40,292 nt of DNA. Origin: a virus. The DNA lies in the IMG/VR virus record IMGVR_UViG_3300043449_000557, positions 1 to 40,292 of that record, one strand, 5' to 3'. This document shows positions 29,000 to 36,741 of this stretch, piece after piece. A program made the position numbers and the translations under genes. The first letter of the stretch is position 1. Each line of letters starts with the position of its first letter. The notes beneath the pieces were generated by a model. It was not told the origin of the DNA. It saw only the letters and a list, made by a program, of their open reading frames with translations, and did not search any database.

Positions 29000-30718
29000 A
29001 TGCCTGTTCAGTATCGCCCCATTCCTGAGTTTGAAATGCCAAACTTGAACCTTATGGGCTCGTTTGCGCAGGGGCAGGCGCTTGCGTCTAATGCTCTCGT
29101 GGCTCAAGAACGGGAACGTAAGTTAGCGGACATCGCGCGCACAAATGCGTTTTTGACTCAGAATCCAGATCTTACAAAACCGGGTTTGGCTCAATCTGCT
29201 ATTGAGCAAGGCATTGATCCGACCAACATTCTTGGCCTTCAAAAAGGTGCGCTTGAAGTAGAAAGCGAACGTGCGCAATTGCATGGGCGTCAGTTCGACA
29301 ATCTTGCTAAACTGCGCGACAGACTTCAGCAGGACATTATGGGCGTTAATAGCCAAGCCGACGCTGACGCATTGTTCGCGCGATATGGTAAAATTGCGCC
29401 GGATCTCCTTCCGCCCAACCGCATGTTTACACCTGAAAATAAGCGTCAGTGGATGATGAACACGGCGCAGTTTTTAGAGGCGTCTAAGCCTTACGAGCGC
29501 ACATATGCCGGGCCGGATGGACAGCCTGTTACGGGACGTTTTTATCTCAATCCCATAACTCAGCAGGAAGTTCCTGTTGGTGGGGCAGAACGTAAACAAG
29601 CTGAAGAATGGTCGCCGCTCAAAGATTCGGCAGGCAATATCACTGGCTATCAGTCTAAATACGGCACTAATGTCATATCGCCGGAAGATTTTCAGCAGCG
29701 TCAATACACTGACGCGCGCGAAGGCCGCGGTAAGAATCCGCGCTCTTCGGCGGAAGGTCTCGGTCAATTCATTGACAGCACGTTTGTCGACACTTATCGC
29801 AAGACTTTTCCTGATCGCGCTAAAGGTATGTCAAAAGAAGCAATTCTGGCGCAGCGCGGCACTATGGTTGATGGCGCGCCAGTTGAAGAGCCTATGCTTC
29901 AAGCGTTTACGGCGGCTAATCAACAGCGGCTGCGTGACGCAGGTTTTCAACCCTCTAAAGGTAATACCTATCTGGCGCATTTTCTTGGCGCTGATGGCGC
30001 GCTTGACGTGCTTGGCGCGTCACCAGATACGCCGGTGTCAGAACTGTTATCGCCTAAAGCGATCAAAGCTAACCCAGAAGTGTTCGCCAAAGCTAAAACG
30101 GCCGGCGATCTTATCCGTTGGGCTGGCGGCGGCGGCGGAGCGGGTGAAAGCGCGGCGCGGACTTTTGAGCCGGCCAGCATGAAGCCAATCGGCACCGTTA
30201 AACGAGCGTCTCAAGAAGCGTCGCTTAATATTTTGAACGACCTCGACATAGATCCTTCAGGTCAAGATCGCGTGTCAAAGATGATTGCCGCGTCTACGAG
30301 CGGTCTTATCGAAACCGCTGGGTCGCAGATCCCCCGCGTTTTTGGGTCTACGACATCAGGCCGTGAAGCTATTGCTGGTCTCGAAGTTTTGGCCGGCGAG
30401 TACACGCTTGAAAAAATTGGTGGGAAACTGGGCGCGGGTATATCTAACGAAGACCGCGAGTTCATCGCCAAGACTATGGGTGATATAGCCAATTCATTGA
30501 TTCCGGCGCCTGAACGTCTTCGCGCTTGGCAAGAAGTCAAACGTCGACTTGCCAAATACGCCGATGTTGAACTGCCTAAAGTCGCTGCTGGCGGACGCGG
30601 CAAAGCTGGCGGCGAAGATATGGTCACTATAGACATCCCCGGTCAGGGACCGCATAAGTTCCCGGCAAGTGTTGCGGATAAAGTTCGCGCAGCTATTGCG
30701 GCGCGGGGAGGTCGTTAA
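29000..30718 (+). CDS. Ejection protein with lytic transglycosylase-like domain (572 aa)
   Basis: Residues about 235-360 resemble a phage-type lytic transglycosylase: REGRGKNPRSSAEGLGQFID with candidate catalytic Glu241, then NTYLAHFLGADGALDVL. The N-terminal part is helical. The C-terminal part contains a region like other P22-type internal proteins. It would travel with the DNA and open the peptidoglycan locally. An AAGGTAGAG site lies upstream and the stop overlaps the next ATG. Confidence 0.8.
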   Translation: MPVQYRPIPEFEMPNLNLMGSFAQGQALASNALVAQERERKLADIARTNAFLTQNPDLTKPGLAQSAIEQGIDPTNILGLQKGALEVESERAQLHGRQFDNLAKLRDRLQQDIMGVNSQADADALFARYGKIAPDLLPPNRMFTPENKRQWMMNTAQFLEASKPYERTYAGPDGQPVTGRFYLNPITQQEVPVGGAERKQAEEWSPLKDSAGNITGYQSKYGTNVISPEDFQQRQYTDAREGRGKNPRSSAEGLGQFIDSTFVDTYRKTFPDRAKGMSKEAILAQRGTMVDGAPVEEPMLQAFTAANQQRLRDAGFQPSKGNTYLAHFLGADGALDVLGASPDTPVSELLSPKAIKANPEVFAKAKTAGDLIRWAGGGGGAGESAARTFEPASMKPIGTVKRASQEASLNILNDLDIDPSGQDRVSKMIAASTSGLIETAGSQIPRVFGSTTSGREAIAGLEVLAGEYTLEKIGGKLGAGISNEDREFIAKTMGDIANSLIPAPERLRAWQEVKRRLAKYADVELPKVAAGGRGKAGGEDMVTIDIPGQGPHKFPASVADKVRAAIAARGGR

Positions 30719-33399
30719 TGGCCGATTATTCAGACATTATCTCGCAATACGGCGGCGCACCGGCGGGCGATTACTCTGACATCATCTCTCAATACGGCGG
30801 TGTTCCTGAACGGAAGGCTGTTTCGCCGGTATTTGAAAAGCCATTTTTCGGCACTGCGCCCAAGACAGGTGAAGAAGCGGTTAGCAACCTCCTTGACATT
30901 GGCACGCTATTAGGCGGCGGCGCGGCTATCGCCGGTATGAATATCGCCCGCGAGCCCATGAAACCCGCCGTAGAAATGGCAAAGGGTGTTGTTGGTCTGC
31001 CTCTTATGGCTGGCCAAGCCGCTATGGGTGATGTCGCTGCGAGAGAACAGCTACGGTCACTTCCGGCTAATGTCTTAGCCGATTATGCTCGCGCGTATGG
31101 CTCTCCGCAGGCAGCGTATATGACCGCTGTTACTGAGCCCTCACGCTTTGCTATGGATGTTTCGACGCTGCCGGCGCTCGGCAGCACGGCGGCGCGGGTC
31201 GCTGGGCGCGTTATTGGTACGGGCGCGGAAGCAGCGCAAGTCGGCGCACGTAATATGATCGGGCGCGTTTTGCCGATTTCGAGCGACGAAGCTGCGATTC
31301 AGAACCGGCTCGCAGCTTTGACTGGCCCCGCCACTCCGACAGAAATTCGCGCAGCCTATGAGCGAGGCGTTCAGATCCCGCGCACGCCTGGTATGCCCGC
31401 GCCTACTCTTGCAGAAGCGGCGGCGGCTGGCGGCGTCGAACTGCCTGGGTTGGCGGCGCTTGAGAAAAGCTATGCTGGCGTTGAAACACCGGAAGCTCGC
31501 GCGCTTGCAGCGCGGCCGGCTCAACAGGCGGCAGCTATCCGCGACCAGTTGGCGCGTGTTGACGCGACAATCCAAGAGCGCGCTGGCGCATTGTCGCCAG
31601 AAGAAAGGGCTAATCCGCGCATCATCCGCGATGTGCCTTTGCGCAATTTGGCTGAAGAACGCAAAGCGCTTGAGTCTAAACTTGGCGCGCTTCAAAAGCA
31701 GCTTCCGGCGACGGATCTGTTTGAGCGTGGCGTAGGCATTCAAGCGGCGGCAAAAGAAGGCGAAGAACTCGCCAGCCAGGAAGTCAGCGAAGCATTCAAA
31801 AAACCGTTTGCTGGCAAATGGGGTGCCGCAAAAGAAGATATCGCCCCTGTTGTGAAGCAAGCTGAACGCATTCTTGCTGACCCGACGGCAGAGTTTTCGC
31901 CGGCTACTGTTCCAGAATCTTTGGCCGAATCCATATCTAAATTGCGCCCGCAGGCAAAAGGTGATTGGGTTTCGCTGGGTGAAGGCGCGGGGTATTTTGC
32001 CGAACCTACTGAAGCCGCGCCGGTTATGGCATCATTCCGCTCAATCGGCAAACTTAACAAAGCCATAAACGCTGAATTGTCCTCCGTTTTTAGGGCTTCT
32101 CCTAACGATGTTAAGGCCAATACGCGTAAAGCGCATTTGCTTGGGCTTAAAAAAAGACTGACCGATATTGTTGAGTCCAGCGAAACTATACCCGAAGAAG
32201 CGCGTGCAGCATGGAAAGATGCTAATAAAGCTTTTGTCGATAAAATAGTAAAGCCTTACCGGACGGGCGTGTCTGGCGATTTATTTCGGACAAATATCAA
32301 GAATGAAACGGTTCTACCGCCCGATACGACTGTAGCTAAATTCTTATCCGATGGCCGCAACGCACGGCAATTTGTGACAACTTTCGGCGATAATCCGGCG
32401 GTCATGTCGGATGTAAATGATGCGATTCTGGCCATGGCGCGCAAAGAAGCCGTTACGGATGGCATAGTCGACCCAAAAGCCCTAGCGTCTTTTGTCGAAA
32501 AATATCGGGAGCCTTTAGATATAATAGGCTCCGATGTTAACGACATCATTAGTCAAGTTCAGCGCAGCGCTACTAGAATGCAAACTGGTATTGCAAAACT
32601 CACCGAACAAGCGAAAGCGCTTAAAGAGACTGATTGGCGCGCTCTTGTGGATAGGGCTGAGAAATCATCGCAAGAGATGAGTTTTCTTAAAGAGCGTTTG
32701 CGCAAATCGCCTGAAGCGTTAGAAGCGCTGGCCAAAGAAGTATCAGATCGTGTGCTAGAAAATGTCACGGCTGGCGAACCTAAAGCCGCGCTTAAAAAGC
32801 TATCCGATCAGCGTCGCGCCATTATTGGCGCAGTCGGCAAGGAGCAATACGACGCTCTGCGCGCTTTGGCTGAAGATCAGCTTCAACTTAAAGAAGTCTC
32901 CAAAACCGCGCCTAGCACCGATGCGCAGTTGCGCGCGGATATTAGTGGCTATACTGCGGCGCAGAAAAACGACATCAAGCTGGCTATCGACGATCTGGCG
33001 CGCATGAAGCAGATGGAACGCCTATCAGCTAAAGCTCCCGCTAACTTAGCTGAAAAAGCAACCGAAGAAGTCGCGTTTCAGTGGTATAATCCGCTGTCAT
33101 ACCCATACAATCTCATTCACGCAACGCAGCGGTTTCTCCAAAAACGTCAGAACGCGCGGGTGTCTGCGCGGCTTGCGCGCGACTTATACGAAAACCCAGA
33201 GCGTGTGCTAGATATTCTTGAGTTTGGTAGATCGCAGCCAACGCAGCAAAAAACAACGCGGCCTAGTAGATTGGAAGACACTTTGCGCGTCATAGGAAGC
33301 GTTGCGCCTAGTGTAGACACACAGGGGCGGCTTGGCCGCGCGGGCGCGATCAATGTCCTTAGCCGTGGTCAAAACCAAAACGCGATGACGAGGCAATGA
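30718..33399 (+). CDS. Large internal ejection protein (893 aa)
   Basis: The N-terminus contains two copies of DYSDIISQYGG (residues 3-13 and 18-28), a short repeat found at the start of many phage internal proteins. A hydrophobic Gly/Ala-rich stretch follows near residues 60-85 (LLDIGTLLGGGAAIAGMNIA). The rest is long, charged and helical, with coiled-coil segments. Size and place match the last P22-like ejection protein (gp16/gp20), which helps DNA cross the envelope. No enzyme motif is seen. Confidence 0.75.
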   Translation: MADYSDIISQYGGAPAGDYSDIISQYGGVPERKAVSPVFEKPFFGTAPKTGEEAVSNLLDIGTLLGGGAAIAGMNIAREPMKPAVEMAKGVVGLPLMAGQAAMGDVAAREQLRSLPANVLADYARAYGSPQAAYMTAVTEPSRFAMDVSTLPALGSTAARVAGRVIGTGAEAAQVGARNMIGRVLPISSDEAAIQNRLAALTGPATPTEIRAAYERGVQIPRTPGMPAPTLAEAAAAGGVELPGLAALEKSYAGVETPEARALAARPAQQAAAIRDQLARVDATIQERAGALSPEERANPRIIRDVPLRNLAEERKALESKLGALQKQLPATDLFERGVGIQAAAKEGEELASQEVSEAFKKPFAGKWGAAKEDIAPVVKQAERILADPTAEFSPATVPESLAESISKLRPQAKGDWVSLGEGAGYFAEPTEAAPVMASFRSIGKLNKAINAELSSVFRASPNDVKANTRKAHLLGLKKRLTDIVESSETIPEEARAAWKDANKAFVDKIVKPYRTGVSGDLFRTNIKNETVLPPDTTVAKFLSDGRNARQFVTTFGDNPAVMSDVNDAILAMARKEAVTDGIVDPKALASFVEKYREPLDIIGSDVNDIISQVQRSATRMQTGIAKLTEQAKALKETDWRALVDRAEKSSQEMSFLKERLRKSPEALEALAKEVSDRVLENVTAGEPKAALKKLSDQRRAIIGAVGKEQYDALRALAEDQLQLKEVSKTAPSTDAQLRADISGYTAAQKNDIKLAIDDLARMKQMERLSAKAPANLAEKATEEVAFQWYNPLSYPYNLIHATQRFLQKRQNARVSARLARDLYENPERVLDILEFGRSQPTQQKTTRPSRLEDTLRVIGSVAPSVDTQGRLGRAGAINVLSRGQNQNAMTRQ

Positions 33400-33656
33400 T
33401 GGTCGAATATCAAGTTCTTTTTGACATTGCCATTGGTGTGATCGGCGTGCTGGGCGGATGGACGCTCAACACCGTCTGGGCGGCGGTTAAGGATCTTCAG
33501 GAAGCCGATAAAGAGCTGGCGGAAAAGGTAGGCAACATCGAGGTGCTGGTTGCTGGGCGCTACATCACCCGCGAAGAGTTTAACATTACGCTGAACCAAG
33601 TATTTGAACGGCTTGACCGTATCCGTGATCTTCTCAGCATGAAGGCTGATCGATGA
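33396..33656 (+). CDS. Small membrane protein of the lysis cassette, holin- or spanin-like (86 aa)
   Basis: Residues 8-30 form one membrane segment (VLFDIAIGVIGVLGGWTLNT), followed by a charged coiled coil ending LDRIRDLLSMKADR. One N-terminal segment with a coiled tail would suit an inner-membrane spanin, but proteins of this type directly before an endolysin are often called holin-like. It overlaps the genes on both sides by ATGA junctions. The exact lysis role is open. Confidence 0.65.
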   Translation: MMVEYQVLFDIAIGVIGVLGGWTLNTVWAAVKDLQEADKELAEKVGNIEVLVAGRYITREEFNITLNQVFERLDRIRDLLSMKADR

Positions 33657-34159
33657 AAGAGAACTACGACGCCGCGCTGAAGGCGACGCTTCGCTACGAG
33701 GGCGGCAAGGTCGACGATCCGCGTGATCCTGGTGGACGAACTGCCTACGGCATCACGCAGAATACTTACAATGCGTGGCGATATAAGCAGGGGCTAGATC
33801 GTAAGGACGTGTTTACGATCAGCCAAGACGATGTGGCGGCGATCTATCGGCAAGAATATTGGGACAAGATCCGGGGCGACGATCTGCCAGACGGGCTGGA
33901 CTTTGCCGTGTTTGATTTTGCCGTGAACAGCGGCGTCAGCCGCGCGTCTAAGTATCTTCAGTCTATGGTCGGCGTCACACAGGACGGCCAGATCGGGCCA
34001 AAGACTATCGCCGCCGCTAAAGCCTATCTTGGCGTTCGCCTGACCGACATGCGGCTGGGCTTCTTAAAAGGACTACCGACATGGGCTACCTTTGGGCGTG
34101 GCTGGGCCAATCGAATAAACGACGTTTATGCTGTTGTGCGGGACTTATGCTCGCGTTAA
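33653..34159 (+). CDS. Endolysin, glycoside hydrolase family 108 (168 aa)
   Basis: The N-terminus has LRYEGGKVDDPRDPGGRTAY followed by GIT, the hallmark of GH108 muramidases, with Glu16 as catalytic acid. The C-terminal half (SVGVTQDGQIGPKTIAA-like region) matches the peptidoglycan-binding domain usually joined to it. No signal peptide is seen, so export to the wall needs a holin. A small lipoprotein frame overlaps its 3' end. Confidence 0.92.
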   Translation: MKENYDAALKATLRYEGGKVDDPRDPGGRTAYGITQNTYNAWRYKQGLDRKDVFTISQDDVAAIYRQEYWDKIRGDDLPDGLDFAVFDFAVNSGVSRASKYLQSMVGVTQDGQIGPKTIAAAKAYLGVRLTDMRLGFLKGLPTWATFGRGWANRINDVYAVVRDLCSR

Positions 34160-34227
34160 CAGGCTGCGCCGACCTTAAGTATTACGAATGTATCGCCCGT
34201 GATAGCACGTCGCGGCCGTGTAATTAA
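34081..34227 (+). CDS. Tiny lipoprotein overlapping the endolysin gene (48 aa)
   Basis: ATG 34081 to TAA 34227 encodes MGYLWAWLGQSNKRRLCCCA followed by GLMLALTGCADL. The KRR, hydrophobic stretch and LTGC lipobox form a lipoprotein signal; the mature part would be only about 20 residues with two further Cys. It overlaps the endolysin gene by 79 bases in another frame. A shorter start at 34147 would leave too short a signal. It may be a small outer-membrane spanin or an immunity-type lipoprotein. Confidence 0.55.
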   Translation: MGYLWAWLGQSNKRRLCCCAGLMLALTGCADLKYYECIARDSTSRPCN

Positions 34228-34238
34228 AGGAGACTAAA

Positions 34239-34415
34239 ATGTTAGTTAACTGGATGACCACGATCCCTGGCGTTCTGACGCTGTTGTCCGTGTTGTTTCA
34301 CGCTTGGCAGACCAAAGACGTGAACTGGGCGGATCTTCAGAATGCGCTGGTCGCGCTGGGCCTCGTCGCGGCTAAAGACTGGAACGTCACCGGCGGTAGC
34401 AAGCCGAATGATTGA
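34239..34415 (+). CDS. Small conserved phage protein of the lysis region (58 aa)
   Basis: AAAGGAGAC precedes ATG 34239. The product MLVNWMTTIPGVLTLLSVLF continues with HAWQTKDVNWADLQNALVAL and ends GGSKPND. One moderately hydrophobic helix at residues 8-22 and a second amphipathic helix could insert into the membrane. Similar proteins are common near phage endolysins and are sometimes proposed as holins. The role is uncertain. Confidence 0.7.
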   Translation: MLVNWMTTIPGVLTLLSVLFHAWQTKDVNWADLQNALVALGLVAAKDWNVTGGSKPND

Positions 34416-34641
34416 AGGGGTCAGGTCGCAGCGCCAAAGACTGTTGACGAAACTGCCGCTGATCTTGATGCTGGCAAGTTTTAGCGGCTGCGCCAGCGGA
34501 GGATCTTGTCCCCCGCTGGTCGATTACTCGGCGGAACGCCAAACCAAAGCCGCCAAGGAATTACGCGCTCTCCCCAAGGACAGCGAGCTTGCTAAGTTCA
34601 TCAGCGATTACGGGCAGCTCCGGCGCACTTGCCGTCTTTAA
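34408..34641 (+). CDS. Rz1-like spanin lipoprotein (77 aa)
   Basis: ATG 34408 overlaps the end of the previous gene. A basic start is followed by a hydrophobic stretch and lipobox (LPLILMLASFSGCASGG). The mature part CPPLVDYSAERQTKAAKELR and the ending YGQLRRTCRL resemble outer-membrane spanins of the Rz1-like type. It would disrupt the outer membrane at the last step of lysis. An in-frame ATG at 34342 lies inside the previous gene and would spoil the signal peptide. Its 3' end overlaps the minus-strand gene by 81 bases. Confidence 0.78.
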   Translation: MIEGVRSQRQRLLTKLPLILMLASFSGCASGGSCPPLVDYSAERQTKAAKELRALPKDSELAKFISDYGQLRRTCRL

Positions 34642-34980
34642 GTTCTTAGCCACTCGCGCAACTTTCAGATCGTCTTTGCGCTTGTAAACAGCGTCAGGTC
34701 TTCCAACGCTTGACCGGGCATAATCTTCCGCAAACGTAGCCGCAAACAGCTCATAATTTACAGCATCAACATGGCTATCCAGATGAGTAGGTGAGTTAAA
34801 AGCGCGCGCGTTCTTGACGCAAGCTAAGATGACGGCGATTTCATAGGGGTGAAAATCACGGCCTAACCGCAGCGACGCCAGATCGGCGGTAAGCTGAAAA
34901 TTATTTTCAATACCGCCGTAACCTTCACCGCGCTGGCTAATAATATCAGATGCTTGCGCTAGTAGATCTTGAGGATTCAT
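34561..34980 (-). CDS. DUF6378-like phage protein (139 aa)
   Basis: The product begins MNPQDLLAQASDIISQRGEG YGG-IENNF, then YEIAVILACVKNARAFNSPT and DSHVDAVNYELFAA, a pattern typical of DUF6378 proteins found in many phages. The fold is helical; the role is unknown. The C-terminal tail is encoded opposite the 3' end of the spanin gene (81-base convergent overlap). The start overlaps the next upstream minus-strand gene. Confidence 0.75.
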   Translation of the reverse strand: MNPQDLLAQASDIISQRGEGYGGIENNFQLTADLASLRLGRDFHPYEIAVILACVKNARAFNSPTHLDSHVDAVNYELFAATFAEDYARSSVGRPDAVYKRKDDLKVARVAKNLKTASAPELPVIADELSKLAVLGESA

Positions 34981-35164
34981 TAATCATCTCCATGATGGCC
35001 GCCCTTTCTCGCAACATTCTCAGCACTGTATAACGCTGATGTAGTCGCACTAGGATCGTAGAGCGCCGGGCGTGACGCATCTCTTCCTCCAGAAGCTCTT
35101 GCACTTCTGTCTCGGTGAGATCAGCAAGCTGATCGTTAAGGGTTTTCCAGGTTAAGTTCTGCAA
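34946..35164 (-). CDS. Small coiled helical protein (72 aa)
   Basis: The product starts MQNLTWKTLNDQLADLTETE and continues with VQELLEEEMRHARRST, then a basic helix and a Ser-rich end. It is probably a helical hairpin. It overlaps the helicase gene by 29 bases and the next gene by 35, so it is part of the leftward four-gene operon. Function unknown. Confidence 0.65.
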   Translation of the reverse strand: MQNLTWKTLNDQLADLTETEVQELLEEEMRHARRSTILVRLHQRYTVLRMLRERAAIMEMINESSRSTSASI

Positions 35165-36422
35165 GGGCGATTTCCGCTAAAGATTTCTTGTCTTGTAAGC
35201 TAGACAAGATACGTTCGTCAATAGTTTTATTACACATGATGAGATAACACCAGACCTCTCGCGTCTGGCCGCTGCGGTGCAGCCGGCCCACTGTCTGCTC
35301 GAACAGTTCCAGCGACCACGGGAGTGAGAGGAAGACGATCTTGTTACCGCCAAACTGGAGGTTCAGCCCGTGGCCGGCGCTCTTGGGATGGATCGCCAGC
35401 AACTCGATCTTGCCAGCGTTCCAGCGCTCGATGGCGTCGGGCGCATCTATTGTAGTAACATTAAATGACCGTTGAAGCTCGGCTAGTTCTTCTTTGTAAT
35501 TGTAGACGACGATGGTGTTGTCGCGTTGGTTTTCGTCGAGGATGTCTCGGAGAGATTCAAACTTTTGGCGTCCAAACCACTGAGCAACGCCTTGGCTATC
35601 ATAAGCGAAGCCGGACGTGAGCTGCTGAAGTTTGTTTGTGACAGCAGCCGCTGTTGGAGCCGTGATCTCTTCATGCACATAATCCTTCTTCATGTTTTCG
35701 TATGGCTCGCGGTCGTCCAGATCGCATCGCATTTCGACGACATGGAGCGGCGGTAACTTGTCCTTATACTCGCCAGGCTCCAGCACATAGGTCGCCGGCT
35801 TGATTGTTTCCATGACCTTAGGCAGCGATTGTGGCAACGGCTCCCATTGGCCGTAGTCGCGATTCACGCAATAAAAGTATTGCTGCAAGAACGCGCCTTT
35901 GCTACGGCCTAGTAGCGTCTGATCGACGACCTTGCATTGCCCGAACACGTCCTCTAGGCCGTTTGATGTAAACGAGCCGGTCAGACCCCATCGGATTTTG
36001 AACTTGTCGAGGATCTTGAGAAGATATTTGAACCGTTTGCGGGATGGGTCTTTCAGCCGTGTCAGCTCGTCAAATACAATGCCGTCGAAGTCTTTAGGGT
36101 CAATCGACAAGATGTTGTCGTAGTTGGTTACAACAATGTCGGTATCGGCTTCGAACGCTTTTTTACGTTGAGCGGGAGTGCCGACAGCAACAGCCATGCT
36201 CATGTGTTCAGCCCACTTTGGCCGCTCGACAGGCCATACGTCGGTGCAAACGCGCTTCGGCGCTAACACAAGCCAACGGTCGCAATGACCTTTAGCCGTC
36301 ATGTCCGACATCGCCGTTAATGTAATCGCTGTTTTTCCGGCCCCCACAGGGGCCAGTATCATTGCCCGATCATGGGCGAAGAGGAAATCGGCGGCGTCGT
36401 GTTGATACGGTCGTAAGTCCAT
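35136..36422 (-). CDS. SNF2-type DEAD-like helicase (428 aa)
   Basis: The N-terminus has LRPYQHDAADFLF (Q-like motif), Walker A APVGAGKT (Lys30), motif Ia LAPKRV and motif II FDEL (Asp118, Glu119). The C-terminal helicase lobe has the SNF2 motif VI-type sequence FEQTVGRLHRSGQTREV. Phage proteins of this type move on double-stranded DNA and often sit beside a VRR-NUC nuclease, as here (overlap 64 bases). Recombination, replication restart or host DNA remodelling are possible roles. Confidence 0.92.
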   Translation of the reverse strand: MDLRPYQHDAADFLFAHDRAMILAPVGAGKTAITLTAMSDMTAKGHCDRWLVLAPKRVCTDVWPVERPKWAEHMSMAVAVGTPAQRKKAFEADTDIVVTNYDNILSIDPKDFDGIVFDELTRLKDPSRKRFKYLLKILDKFKIRWGLTGSFTSNGLEDVFGQCKVVDQTLLGRSKGAFLQQYFYCVNRDYGQWEPLPQSLPKVMETIKPATYVLEPGEYKDKLPPLHVVEMRCDLDDREPYENMKKDYVHEEITAPTAAAVTNKLQQLTSGFAYDSQGVAQWFGRQKFESLRDILDENQRDNTIVVYNYKEELAELQRSFNVTTIDAPDAIERWNAGKIELLAIHPKSAGHGLNLQFGGNKIVFLSLPWSLELFEQTVGRLHRSGQTREVWCYLIMCNKTIDERILSSLQDKKSLAEIALAELNLENP

Positions 36423-36676
36423 TGGTCAACATCCTCTTTGGACCATAGGCAGGCATAGTTCTGGTTTAACGCGCGCATATCAGACGCAAATATTTGTTGT
36501 AATGGCGATAGTTTACCGCCATGACGTTTCAATTCGACAAAATGTGTGGACCCGTCAGCAAAGCAAACCACGCGATCACTGACGCCGCGATTTGATGGCG
36601 AGACAAATTTATATGCTTTGCCGCCAACGGCTTGCACACATTTTACGAAATATTTTTCGATTTCACGTTCAAGCAT
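36359..36676 (-). CDS. VRR-NUC domain nuclease (105 aa)
   Basis: The compact product has the VRR-NUC pattern: an N-terminal Glu (EREIEKYF), KFVSPSNRGVSDRVV with Asp34, HFVELKRHGG with Glu48-x-Lys50, and Gln60 in the following helix. All catalytic positions of the PD-(D/E)xK fold are present. Family members act as junction or flap nucleases. It is first in the leftward operon and presumably works with the helicase downstream. The last 20 residues are encoded in the overlap. Confidence 0.9.
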   Translation of the reverse strand: MLEREIEKYFVKCVQAVGGKAYKFVSPSNRGVSDRVVCFADGSTHFVELKRHGGKLSPLQQIFASDMRALNQNYACLWSKEDVDQWTYDRINTTPPISSSPMIGQ

Positions 36677-36687
36677 AAAGAAATCTC

Positions 36688-36716
36688 TTGCACGAAAATA
36701 AAAAGATGTCTAGTGT
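36688..36716 (+). promoter_or_regulatory. Weak sigma70-like promoter for the rightward early operon
   Basis: TTGCAC (36688-36693) and TAGTGT (36711-36716) are 17 bases apart. The -35 is good and the -10 poor. It lies in the divergent gap between the VRR-NUC gene and the nuclease gene at 36739, where a promoter is expected. Confidence 0.35.
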
Positions 36717-36725
36717 CGAATCACT

Positions 36726-36741
36726 GAAAGGTAAGGTAATG
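36726..36741 (+). repeat. Shared translation leader, copy 1
   Basis: GAAAGGTAAGGTAATG, including the start codon, is identical at 38073-38088. It supplies the ribosome binding site and fixes the start of the nuclease gene. Confidence 0.75.

Noticed and set aside
31141-31860. 239-aa open frame on the minus strand inside the large ejection protein gene
   Set aside because: Antisense shadow with an implausible Arg/Cys/Phe-rich composition.
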